Shown here: positions 1 through 6,202 of the stretch, one piece after another
How the letters are laid out: each line of letters begins with the position of its first letter
Position numbering within the stretch: the stretch's first letter is position 1
Assembly: GCA_000997105.1 (NCBI GenBank)
Contig: LCEJ01000064.1
Coordinates: 1 to 10,113, forward strand
Direction of reading: 5' to 3'
DNA: 10,113 nucleotides
Origin: Candidatus Daviesbacteria bacterium GW2011_GWA2_42_7
Lineage (GTDB): Bacteria > Patescibacteriota > Microgenomatia > Daviesbacterales > UBA10151
Made by a program: the position numbers and the translations under genes
The notes under the pieces: generated by a model
The model's database searches: none
Seen by the model: only the letters and a program-made list of their open reading frames with translations
Told to the model about the DNA's origin: nothing

Positions 1-1
1 A

Positions 2-982
2 GCTCCCGGGACATCCGCTACCCTCTCGTGGAGTAACTCCGCAGAGGCCACCTCTTATAATGTCAGGGTAACCTCCACCACTAAAAGTGCGCCGGCAAGC
101 CCATATGATTTCTCCCCCCTCACTCCCGGCTGGATTTATGGTGATCCCGGCATCCCCTCCAACAGTTGGGGAGTAAGCGCGACCAATGCGGGCGGGACCA
201 GCAGTGAAACAGCCGGGGCACCTTTCCGTTGCGTACCTTCCTCCTCTACCCCTAATACTCCGGATCCTAACAACCCTAACTCACCCAATGGCGGCTTTTA
301 TGCCTGTTCTGGTAATACCTACACCGGCAATTTAACCTGGGGGGGAAACCCTTATTACACCGATCCTGACGGAGGGGGCGCCCAAAGCTACCAGTGGGGT
401 TTTTGGGTAAATGTCAAAGAAAGTTCGGATTTCAACGATGCCAACCCCAGCGACCCTTATTACCAAAAGTGGATGCCCTGTTCTGACCCGCAGAACAGAA
501 ACACCTGCACGAACAGCACTCCCATACCGGCAGGGTTTACCTTCCGCAGCAACAATAATACCCTTACTCTAAACAGCAGCACTGCATACTATTACCGCGT
601 CTACAACGGTAACACCTCTAACCCCGCTTCCCTCTCGTTTTCCAAAACCTGTCCCCCCGCCACCCCCAACCAAACCGGCTTGTCTGCCACCTGTCCTTCA
701 CCGGGGACTACAGCCAATGTATACTGGAGCGGAGCTTCAGGTTCTTCCTATTATCTGGCCAGGGTTGGGTCAAATACCACTGATACCAGGTCCAACCCTG
801 ACCCGACCATCCCAAATGCCACCGTACCTACAACCACCAACACCACCTATAGTTCCTGGGGGGTCAAAGCCTGTAATACCGGCGGCTGCAGCAGCGAAGC
901 GTTGGGGTCTTCCTCAATTGAATGCCTCCCCTATCCGGCCTTCTTAAAAACTACCGGAGGTGACGTCCATTCCAACCGATAG
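2..982 (+). CDS. Secreted/surface protein with Fn3-like repeats, 5'-truncated by window edge
   Basis: Frame 2 is open from the window edge to a TAG at 980-982 (326 residues visible). The start lies upstream; the ATG at 473 is internal. The protein is rich in Ser, Thr, Asn, Pro and Gly with scattered Cys, as expected for an exported beta-sandwich protein. Two tandem Fn3-like units are visible, at about residues 1-80 and 226-308. Each has PGT(S/T)A, then a W, then SY...RV, and closes with SWGV.A.N.GG.SSE. Between them lies a separate Trp/Tyr-rich, Cys-containing segment (about 90-217). The protein ends LKTTGGDVHSNR. In CPR surface proteins, as I know them, GGDVHSN normally opens a further passenger region, so this end looks premature. 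The TAG lies inside a heptamer repeat (976-989). A role in adhesion or the cell surface is inference; no enzymatic motif is seen. Confidence 0.8.
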   Translation, partial: APGTSATLSWSNSAEATSYNVRVTSTTKSAPASPYDFSPLTPGWIYGDPGIPSNSWGVSATNAGGTSSETAGAPFRCVPSSSTPNTPDPNNPNSPNGGFYACSGNTYTGNLTWGGNPYYTDPDGGGAQSYQWGFWVNVKESSDFNDANPSDPYYQKWMPCSDPQNRNTCTNSTPIPAGFTFRSNNNTLTLNSSTAYYYRVYNGNTSNPASLSFSKTCPPATPNQTGLSATCPSPGTTANVYWSGASGSSYYLARVGSNTTDTRSNPDPTIPNATVPTTTNTTYSSWGVKACNTGGCSSEALGSSSIECLPYPAFLKTTGGDVHSNR

Positions 983-989
983 CCGATAA
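976..989 (+). repeat. Two-unit heptamer repeat at the gene junction
   Basis: CCGATAG (976-982) is followed directly by CCGATAA (983-989), and the next ATG begins at 990. The unit matches units in the other AGCNGTW-type arrays, for example CCGTTAG and CCGTAAG at 9385-9398, and the reverse complement of the array at 1801-1828. The first unit contains the TAG that ends the upstream gene. With only two units the match could be chance, but the position and the unit match make it notable. Confidence 0.5.
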
Positions 990-1796
990 ATGAAAACAAA
1001 ATTTACCCTCCTGTTTCTTATCTCCCTTTTATCTTTGGTTCTTTTTCCCACACCTTCAACCCTAGCCCAATCCTGCCCTTCAGTCGGGGCCGGCACTTCG
1101 CGTATCCAGCTTGAAAACGGGTTTTTAACCGTCCGGGATTCCCAAGGCCAGGCAAACACTAAATTCCAAGCTTCAGACAAGTGCATCATCGGGGCCCCAG
1201 CCTCAGTCCCCCAGTTTTCTATTCCAACCTATGCCGAGATGAAATCCCTCTATATCACCCAGAATAAACTTGTAGAACCCACCCCAGGCCCCCAAACTTT
1301 TACAAATTCACAACCCCACCTTTCTCAAAACACAGCTTACTTATATACAATCGACCAAACCGATACCGACACCGGAAATCTAACTGTAGACCAAAATTTC
1401 AAGGTTCCAAAGGGGGCCACGGTTGTAGTCTTTGTCGATGGTGACTTGACTATAAATGATAATATCGGCGACGAGAAAGATTCGGGGGTAATTTTTGTGG
1501 TCCAAAAAGAGGTAAGGGTCACCCCTTCCGTCACTTCCGTAAACGCCTTTATTATTACCCATGGAGGTTTTTGCAGCTCATACGCCTCCGGCAGTTGTAT
1601 CTCTTCTGTCGGGAAACTGACCATAAACGGAAGTGTAATTTCTTTTTCCTCAGACCCCCTAAAACAACCCCAGTTTAAAAGAACCAATGGATTAAACGTT
1701 GACCCCTCAGAAGAGATCATCTACCAACCGAAGTACTTGGTGCTGTTGAAAAATACCTTTGCAAAGACTTTGCAAATTTGGTCGGAGATACAATAA
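990..1796 (+). CDS. Secreted protein with N-terminal signal peptide, unknown function
   Basis: A 268-residue protein. It has a clear signal peptide: MKTK, a hydrophobic stretch at 5-19, and a likely cleavage after A26 (STLA|Q). The mature part is beta-rich. Residues 143-158 (ATVVVFVDGDLTINDN) and 208-219 (GKLTINGSVISF) look like strands of a right-handed beta-helix or polymer-forming domain. Two Cys pairs are possible (C29/C65 and C195/C203). The C-terminus (EEIIYQPKYLVLLK...IWSEIQ) resembles a tail I associate with exported proteins of Microgenomates-like CPR bacteria; this is from memory and not checked. The start is chosen because it gives an intact signal peptide. No Shine-Dalgarno is visible, and the gene begins 7 nt after the upstream stop, so translational coupling is plausible. 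It may be a detached partner domain of the upstream protein. Function is unknown. Confidence 0.8.
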   Translation: MKTKFTLLFLISLLSLVLFPTPSTLAQSCPSVGAGTSRIQLENGFLTVRDSQGQANTKFQASDKCIIGAPASVPQFSIPTYAEMKSLYITQNKLVEPTPGPQTFTNSQPHLSQNTAYLYTIDQTDTDTGNLTVDQNFKVPKGATVVVFVDGDLTINDNIGDEKDSGVIFVVQKEVRVTPSVTSVNAFIITHGGFCSSYASGSCISSVGKLTINGSVISFSSDPLKQPQFKRTNGLNVDPSEEIIYQPKYLVLLKNTFAKTLQIWSEIQ

Positions 1797-1842
1797 GATA
1801 GCTATCGGCTAACTGCTTACAGCTAACCGCAGGCTGCAAGCA
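1797..1842 (-). repeat. Heptamer array, AGCNGTW type, reverse orientation
   Basis: Starts directly after the TAA of the secreted-protein gene with a palindrome GATAGCTATC (1797-1806). Four clear 7-bp units follow at 1801-1828, all starting GCT (GCTATCG, GCTAACT, then GCTTACA, GCTAACC), with two degenerate units (GCAGGCT, GCAAGCA) to 1842. Its reverse complement contains CTGTAAGCAGTTAGC, which matches CTGTAAGCAGTCAGC in the array at 2204-2238 with one mismatch. The two arrays therefore form an inverted pair around the four-helix-bundle gene. Confidence 0.75.
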
Positions 1843-1848
1843 AAAAGT

Positions 1849-2211
1849 ATGAAATTTAGATTTGAAAAGCTAGAAGTCTGGCAAGATGCGAGAAAGTTTA
1901 TTAGCCATATCTATTCTTTAACCGGCGGGTTTCCTAAATGTGAAATTTTTGGACTAACCGATCAGCTTCGCAGAGCGGCAGTATCCATTGCTCTTAATAT
2001 TGCTGAAGGGTCAGATAGAAAATCAGATATAGAGTTCCGTAGATATTTGAGAATGGCTCTAACTTCGACGAATGAGGTGGTCTCAGCTCTTTATATTGCG
2101 CTGGATCAGAAATACTTAAACCAGTCGGAGTTCAATAACTTCTATGAAGAAGCAAATATATTGGCAGCTAAAATAAACGCATTTATTAGAAAACTTTCTG
2201 AAAAGCAGTAA
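1849..2211 (+). CDS. Four-helix-bundle protein (23S rRNA intervening-sequence family)
   Basis: A 120-residue protein of the S23/IVS four-helix-bundle family, at that family's usual length. Diagnostic segments are FEKLEVWQDARKFISHIYSL (5-24), FPKCEIFGLTDQLRRAAVSI (28-47), NIAEGSDRKSDIEFRRYL (50-67) and a C-terminal pair of helices. The family was first described as ORFs in intervening sequences of bacterial 23S rRNA genes. It also includes Avd, the accessory protein of diversity-generating retroelements, but most members stand alone with unknown function. Here there is no rRNA, reverse transcriptase or template repeat nearby. No Shine-Dalgarno is seen. The gene sits between inverted heptamer arrays, and its own stop (CAG TAA) is built from the first unit of the right-hand array. 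Its coding strand looks more purine-rich than the pyrimidine-rich genes around it, which would fit acquisition. The family call is secure; the role is not known. Confidence 0.92.
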   Translation: MKFRFEKLEVWQDARKFISHIYSLTGGFPKCEIFGLTDQLRRAAVSIALNIAEGSDRKSDIEFRRYLRMALTSTNEVVSALYIALDQKYLNQSEFNNFYEEANILAAKINAFIRKLSEKQ

Positions 2212-2238
2212 GCTGTAGTCTGTAAGCAGTCAGCAATT
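2204..2238 (+). repeat. Heptamer array, AGCNGTW type, forward orientation
   Basis: Consecutive 7-bp units AGCAGTA and AGCTGTA, then GTCTGTA and AGCAGTC, end in a partial AGC. The first unit includes the last codon and TAA stop of the four-helix-bundle gene (stop at 2209-2211). It is in inverse orientation to the array at 1797-1842. Confidence 0.75.
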
Positions 2239-2240
2239 TT

Positions 2241-2363
2241 ATCCCCCTTCGCAGAAAACCATAATCGTAAGATTATGGATGAATGCGAAGAGTTTTCTGC
2301 TTCGGAGGGGTTGCGCTCCCGACGAAGCATGGGGAGAAGATACCCCGACCGTAAGGTCGAGGG
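2241..2363. other. Hairpin-rich non-coding element between convergent genes
   Basis: Several perfect inverted repeats are packed together. CATAATC (2260-2266) pairs with GATTATG (2271-2277) across a GTAA loop. GCAGAAAAC (2251-2259) pairs with GTTTTCTGC (2292-2300). An alternative, CTTCGCA (2247-2253) with TGCGAAG (2284-2290), competes for some of the same bases. GCTTCG (2299-2304) pairs with CGAAGC (2323-2328). CGACC (2346-2350) pairs with GGTCG (2355-2359), again across GTAA. The competing stems suggest either a folded RNA or a palindromic repeat element. It separates the 3' ends of two convergent genes and may serve as a two-way terminator, but no T-run follows any stem, so it is not a canonical intrinsic terminator. 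The minus-strand reading frame through it looks fortuitous. Confidence 0.6.
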
Positions 2364-2367
2364 AGCT

Positions 2368-3075
2368 TCATTTTCCGAAGTTTCTCTTTTGATCCTGATA
2401 CCATTCAACTGCCTCTTTTAAGTCAGCCGGGCCAAAATCAGGCCAAAGTTTTTTGGAGAAATAAAGCTCGCTGTAGGCTGTCTGCCAAAGCAGAAAATTT
2501 GAAAGCCTGATATACCCGCCTGTCCGGATCACCAAACCCGGGTCATTTTGGCCGTTGGTATAAAGGTGCCTGTCTATTGTTTTTTCACTTATTTTATTTA
2601 TGTCAACCCCCTCTTTGACAATTTCCTTTACCGCTTCAATCAGCTCCCTCTTGCCGCCATAATTTAAAGCAATATTAAGCCTTATGGATTCATTTTTGAT
2701 ATAAGCCTTCTTCACCTCTTCAATAATCATCTTTATTGCCTTTGGTAAGCCGTTTAGCTCCCCTAAAATATCCACCCTGACCCCGTTTTTCATCATCTTT
2801 TTAAGCTTGGTATTGTAACCCCTCTTCATCAGCCCAAAAAGTCCTAAAACTTCCCTTCTTGCCCGTTCCTTAATATTTTCCGTCGAGAGGGCATAAACAG
2901 TAATAGTCTTGAAACCAATTTTAGAGGCTGCCTCCACAACCTTTTCCAAAGCCTCTGCCCCGGCCTCATGGCCCTTCCCTTCAGGAAGATTCCGCACCCT
3001 AGCCCAACGGCGGTTGCCATCCATAATTATCGCGATATGGGAAGGGATGTTATCTGAATTTTTAGTTGTTGGCAT
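2368..3075 (-). CDS. uppS: Isoprenyl (undecaprenyl) diphosphate synthase
   Basis: A cis-prenyltransferase that adds isopentenyl diphosphate units to farnesyl diphosphate to make the polyprenyl carrier lipid for cell wall and glycan synthesis. With the start at 3075 it is 235 residues, a little short of E. coli UppS but normal for the family. Key features are HIAIIMDGNRRWA (13-25, catalytic Asp19), GHEAG (35-39), YALSTEN (61-67), and RTGG..RLSNFLLWQ with Arg184, Arg190 and Ser192, followed by Glu203 in YSELYF and WPDF. The usual RTGGE.R is RTGGYIR here, so the conserved Glu is replaced by Tyr. An upstream ATG at 3108 would add MYGLFLLFCQN, which no relative is expected to have. The 3075 ATG is preferred because it places the conserved core at the normal distance and has a -10-like box 8 nt upstream. 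The gene points away from the glycosyltransferase cluster, but its product would feed polyprenyl-phosphate-dependent enzymes there. Confidence 0.95.
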   Translation of the reverse strand: MPTTKNSDNIPSHIAIIMDGNRRWARVRNLPEGKGHEAGAEALEKVVEAASKIGFKTITVYALSTENIKERARREVLGLFGLMKRGYNTKLKKMMKNGVRVDILGELNGLPKAIKMIIEEVKKAYIKNESIRLNIALNYGGKRELIEAVKEIVKEGVDINKISEKTIDRHLYTNGQNDPGLVIRTGGYIRLSNFLLWQTAYSELYFSKKLWPDFGPADLKEAVEWYQDQKRNFGK

Positions 3076-3083
3076 ATTTTGGC

Positions 3084-3089
3084 AGAATA
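3084..3089 (-). promoter_or_regulatory. Possible -10 box for uppS (leaderless start)
   Basis: On the minus strand TATTCT (TANNNT type) ends 8 nt before the ATG at 3075, so a transcript would begin at or next to the start codon. No Shine-Dalgarno is present and no -35 is clear. Support is the similar spacing at 3241-3246 and 8729-8734. Confidence 0.3.
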
Positions 3090-3111
3090 ACAAAAAAAGG
3101 CCATACATGCA

Positions 3112-3139
3112 ACGATTTATGATTTACGAGATACGATTT
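3112..3139 (-). repeat. Heptamer array, TAAATCN type, left arm
   Basis: Exactly four 7-bp units (ACGATTT, ATGATTT, then ACGAGAT, ACGATTT). The reverse complement has units of TAAATCG/TAAATCA form, the same as the array at 3203-3237 on the other strand. The two arrays are therefore an inverted pair with a perfect hairpin between them. Confidence 0.7.
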
Positions 3140-3159
3140 AAGACCGCAGGTCGCAAGGT

Positions 3160-3187
3160 CTTAAGAACTTGTGAACAAGTTCTTAAG
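3160..3187. repeat. Perfect 13-bp inverted repeat (hairpin)
   Basis: The arm CTTAAGAACTTGT (3160-3172) is repeated exactly in inverse at 3175-3187, with two bases between. As RNA this is a 12-bp stem with a UGAA loop. No T-run follows on either strand, so a terminator role is not supported. A smaller stem, GACC (3142-3145) with GGTC (3149-3152), lies just to the left. It sits between the divergent uppS and oxidoreductase genes. Confidence 0.8.
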
Positions 3188-3202
3188 AATGTTCCAATAA
3201 CT

Positions 3203-3237
3203 CTTAAATCTTAAATCATGAATCTTAAATCATTTTG
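3203..3237 (+). repeat. Heptamer array, TAAATCN type, right arm
   Basis: The units CTTAAAT (twice), CATGAAT and CTTAAAT make four consecutive heptamers, with a fifth degenerate CATTTTG. It is the inverse partner of the array at 3112-3139. It ends four bases before the -10-like box of the next gene. Confidence 0.7.
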
Positions 3238-3240
3238 AGT

Positions 3241-3246
3241 TAAAAT
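3241..3246 (+). promoter_or_regulatory. Possible -10 box for the oxidoreductase gene (leaderless start)
   Basis: TAAAAT lies 6 nt before the ATG at 3253, which would place the transcript start at the start codon. No -35 hexamer and no Shine-Dalgarno are visible. Confidence 0.3.
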
Positions 3247-3252
3247 ACCAAT

Positions 3253-4435
3253 ATGAAAATTGCTATCTTAGGCGCCGGTTTTACAGGCCTCTCCGCCGCT
3301 TTAAAGCTTGCGCAAGCCGGCCACCAGGTCACCGTTTTTGAGAGTGAACCCCAGGTGGGAGGGTTAGCCGGAGGTTTTAAATACCCCTCCTGGGAATGGA
3401 CCCTTGAAAAATTCTACCATCACTGGTTTTTAAGCGATAAATTTGTCCACAATATGGCCCGGGAACTTCACCAACAGGTCTTGAATATCACACCGGAAAC
3501 CAATATTTATATTAAAAGCCGTATCCTGCCGATCGATTCCCCCGCGTCACTGCTCCGCTTCCCGTATTTGTCCATGGTGGACAAACTCCGTACTTCCGCC
3601 GTTCTGGCCTTTTTAAAATTATCATCCACCGAAAAACCTTTTGAGGGTAAACTTGCCCTCCCATGGATTAAAAAATGGATGGGTAGAGGTGCCACCAAAA
3701 TTATATGGGATCCCCTTTTTGAGGGGAAATTCGGCAACCTTAAAAATGAAGTTACACTCCCCTGGTTTTGGGGAAGGATCAAAAAGAGAAGCAAAACACT
3801 TTGTTACCCGGAAGGCGGGATAGCCGGATTTGCCCAAAAGATAGCAGGAGCGGTAGAAAATATTTGACAAAGTAATTGTCACCCTCCCTACTCCGGTATT
3901 CACCAAAATTACCCCTAGCCTTCCAAAAGCTTATGTTAAAAAAATATCTTCCATCCCCCACCTTACCGCCCAAAATTTGATCCTGGTATTAGAAAAGCCT
4001 TTCTTAAAAGGCAGTTACTGGCTAAATATTAACGAGCCTGGTTTCCCTTTCCTACTTTTGGCTGAGCACACTAACTTCATGGACCCAAAACACTACGGAG
4101 GGGATCATATCCTCTATATCGGCAATTATCTCCCCGACGGCCACCCATACCTTAAAATGTCCGCCAAGGAACTCTTAAAAATCTATGATCCTTTCTTAAA
4201 AAGAATCAATCCTAGCTATCAGCTATCAGCTGTCAGCTGTCAGCTTTTTACCCAACCCTTTGCCCAACCGGTTATCACTCCCTCCTATCTTAAGAACGTG
4301 CCCGGGATGGCAACCCCCCTAAAAAATGTTTACCTTGCCAATATGGATATGATTTACCCCTGGGATCGGGAAACTAACTATGCCATTGAGCTGGGAGAGA
4401 AAGTAGCTAAATTAGTTACTAATAAAAATTTCTAA
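3253..4435 (+). pseudogene. FAD/NAD(P)-dependent oxidoreductase, broken by internal deletion and frameshift
   Basis: Similar to protoporphyrinogen-oxidase/amine-oxidase-type flavoproteins found beside glycosyltransferases in CPR genomes. The N-terminal half (3253-3867, frame 1) has the dinucleotide-binding GAGFTGLSAALKLAQAGHQV motif, then FESE and GGLAGGF. It stops at TGA (3865-3867) after GFAQKIAGAVENI. The rest continues in frame 2 from about 3857 (IFDKVIVTLPTPVF) through YWLNINEPGFPF and EHTNFMDPKHYGG to the C-terminal FAD-binding part YLANMDMIYPWDRETNYAIE. Relatives carry roughly 25-35 residues (Rossmann strands plus a loop) between these two points. The frameshift therefore coincides with a missing segment rather than a one-base slip. 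The second half also holds an in-frame heptamer array (4214-4248), and its stop is supplied by another array at 4432-4459. The substrate is unknown. If the break is real, the product is non-functional, since the FAD fold is cut. Confidence 0.8.
4214..4248 (+). repeat. Heptamer array inside the oxidoreductase coding sequence
   Basis: Four exact units, AGCTATC twice then AGCTGTC twice (4214-4241), followed by AGCTTTT. It is read in frame as PSYQLSAVSCQLF between two conserved parts of the protein (KIYDPFLKRIN and QPFAQPVITP). AGCTG.CAGCT is itself palindromic, so the array can fold. Confidence 0.85.
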
Positions 4436-4459
4436 TTACTAATTACTAATTTCTAAATA
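4432..4459 (+). repeat. Heptamer array, CTAATTA type
   Basis: Four units: CTAATTA, CTAATTA, CTAATTT, CTAAATA. The first unit contains the TAA (4433-4435) that ends the oxidoreductase reading frame. Part of the array (AATTTCTAAAT, 4448-4458) is repeated exactly in inverse at 4484-4494, giving an 11-bp stem with a 25-base loop. Confidence 0.7.
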
Positions 4460-4514
4460 ATTTCCATGACCAAATGTCCTAAAATTTAGAAATTGGGGTT
4501 TTAATCATTCTTTA

Positions 4515-4550
4515 GGTCAATTAGAAATTAGGTTAATTAGGTCAATTAAG
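4515..4550 (-). repeat. AT-rich repeat in inverse orientation to the 4432-4459 array
   Basis: Copies of AATTAG are spaced 7 and 9 bp apart, and TTAGGTCAATTA occurs twice (4512-4523 and 4537-4548). AATTAG is the complement of the CTAATT core of the upstream array. Between this array and the one at 4432-4459 the intergenic region (4436-4556) holds only the stem arm at 4484-4494. No clear promoter or ribosome binding site was found for the next gene. Confidence 0.5.
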
Positions 4551-4556
4551 AGTAAC

Positions 4557-6200
4557 ATGAAACTTCTAAACATAAGGATAGAGTCTGCGCTACTATTTTT
4601 AATCACCCTAATTGGTGGCTTCCTCCGCTTCTACAACCTCAACTGGGATAATTTTCATTACTTCCACCCGGATGAGAGAAATATTGCTATGGCAGTCTCC
4701 AAAATCAGGTTCTTCAGCCATTTAAACCCTGAATTCTTTGCTTACGGCGGCTTAACTGTTTACCTTTACCGCACCCTTGCCGAAATTACAGCAGCTGTAA
4801 CCCACAATACAACCTGGCTTTCGGATTGGGGCCATATTAGTTTAATCGGCCGGTTTGCTTCAGCTTTCTTTTCCACTCTCACCATTCCCGCCATTTTTTT
4901 CCTGGGGAAAAAGCTTTTTACGACCGGGGTAGGCCTTTTATCCGCCCTCTTTTTTGCCCTGACGGTTTCTTCAATCCAATCCGCCCATTTCTCTACCACC
5001 GAAAGTATCCTGGCCCTCTCTGCAACCCTCTTAAGCCTCCTTTCCCTCCACCTTTTCCACAAACCAAACCTTGGTGGTTACCTTTTAACCGCTGCTCTTT
5101 TAGGAGCCTCTGCGGCTGCCAAAACTACCGCCATAATCTTTGCCGTCATCCCCATCACTTCCCATATCATGGCCAGCCTCAAGGATAGGAAAAACCTTCT
5201 GCAGACAAACCTTAACCTTTTACCTTTTTTAACCCTTGCCCTTGTTACCTTTACCCTTCTTTCCCCCTACACCTTCCTTTCCTGGAATAAATTTCTAGAG
5301 TCAATGGCTTATGAATCCGGGGTAGTTTCAGGGACCCTGCCCGTGCCTTATACCCTCCAGTTTACCGGTACACTTCCCTACATTTTCCAAATTCAAAACC
5401 TAATCTTCCAAATGGGCCTTATCCTAATCCCGGCGATTTTAGGCGTGGGATTGTTAATCTACACCGCCATAAGAAGAAGGGATCCAAGGCTAATGATCTT
5501 TCTTATCCTGCCGGTTTTATATTTTGCCTATGTCGGATCCTGGCACACTAAATTCATCCGTTATATTGTTCCTCTTCTACCCTTCTTTGCCATTGCTGCC
5601 GCCTACTTCCTTTTTTGGGTTAAAAAGCGTATTCCCCGCTTGGGATCTTCCCTGATTATCTTTTTTACCCTTATAACAGCCCTCTGGGCCCTGGCTTTTG
5701 CCTCAATTTATATCCGGCAGCAAACCAGGATTACTGCTTCCGAATGGATTTACCAAAATATACCTCCGGGAGCTAAAATTTTAGGCGAGCACTGGGATGA
5801 CGGCATACCGATTCCCCTGGGTACTCTTACCCCTGCAAGGTATAAAGGTGAAGCTTTAACTATTTATGAGCCGGATAACCAAGCCAAGGTACAGTATTTT
5901 GCCGAAAAACTCTCCGGAGCCGATTACCTAATTATCTCCAGCCGCAGGCTCTATGGGACACTGATCAATTTACCCGGGAAATATCCTGTTACCTCAAGGT
6001 ACTACAAACTCCTCTTTGATGAGCAGCTTGGTTACCAAAAAGTTGCTGAATTTTCCTCTTACCCAAACATTTTAGGTTTTGAAATTAATGATGACGGCTC
6101 CGAAGAGACCTTCCAGGTCTACGACCACCCCAAAGTCATTATTTTTCAAAATATTGATAAACTGACGTTTGAATCACTGGCCATGATATTATCACCCTAG
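4557..6200 (+). CDS. GT39-like polytopic membrane glycosyltransferase
   Basis: A 547-residue multi-pass protein of the GT-C fold (GT39/PMT-2 like). Such enzymes move a sugar from a polyprenyl-phosphate donor to a lipid, glycan or protein on the outer face of the membrane. The first membrane segment (about 11-25) is followed by the loop motif FHPDERN, with the acidic pair D39-E40 that is typically catalytic in this family. About ten hydrophobic segments run to residue 385, with HTKFIRYIVPLLPF near 330-343 matching the conserved RY..P segment. A soluble C-terminal part follows (ASEWIYQNIPPGAKILGEHW; DYLIISSRRLYG) and ends in a (V)YDHPKVIIF motif seen in related CPR proteins. This is the only glycosyltransferase-like gene in the window that is complete and undamaged. 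The next gene starts 2 nt after its TAG, so they are probably co-transcribed. Sugar and acceptor cannot be read from sequence. Confidence 0.88.
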   Translation: MKLLNIRIESALLFLITLIGGFLRFYNLNWDNFHYFHPDERNIAMAVSKIRFFSHLNPEFFAYGGLTVYLYRTLAEITAAVTHNTTWLSDWGHISLIGRFASAFFSTLTIPAIFFLGKKLFTTGVGLLSALFFALTVSSIQSAHFSTTESILALSATLLSLLSLHLFHKPNLGGYLLTAALLGASAAAKTTAIIFAVIPITSHIMASLKDRKNLLQTNLNLLPFLTLALVTFTLLSPYTFLSWNKFLESMAYESGVVSGTLPVPYTLQFTGTLPYIFQIQNLIFQMGLILIPAILGVGLLIYTAIRRRDPRLMIFLILPVLYFAYVGSWHTKFIRYIVPLLPFFAIAAAYFLFWVKKRIPRLGSSLIIFFTLITALWALAFASIYIRQQTRITASEWIYQNIPPGAKILGEHWDDGIPIPLGTLTPARYKGEALTIYEPDNQAKVQYFAEKLSGADYLIISSRRLYGTLINLPGKYPVTSRYYKLLFDEQLGYQKVAEFSSYPNILGFEINDDGSEETFQVYDHPKVIIFQNIDKLTFESLAMILSP

Positions 6201-6202
6201 AG

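Noticed and set aside
1337..1720. Minus-strand ORF of 127 codons
   Set aside because: Antisense to a signal-peptide protein with good structure on the plus strand; no family resemblance.
1849..2238. Diversity-generating retroelement, because Avd belongs to the same protein family
   Set aside because: No reverse transcriptase, no template/variable repeat pair with A-specific mismatches, and no C-type lectin target gene in the window.
2346..2363. Intrinsic terminator for the convergent genes
   Set aside because: The stem is good but no run of T follows on either strand.
2142..2408. Minus-strand ORF of 88 codons
   Set aside because: It overlaps the uppS 3' end, the palindromic element and the four-helix-bundle gene, and its sequence is what the hairpins happen to encode.
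3076..3108. Upstream ATG extension of uppS
   Set aside because: It adds 11 hydrophobic residues not expected in the family, while the ATG at 3075 has the better promoter spacing and normal N-terminal length.
4766..5062. Minus-strand ORF of 98 codons
   Set aside because: Arg/Lys-rich antisense shadow of the membrane-protein gene, with no start signal.
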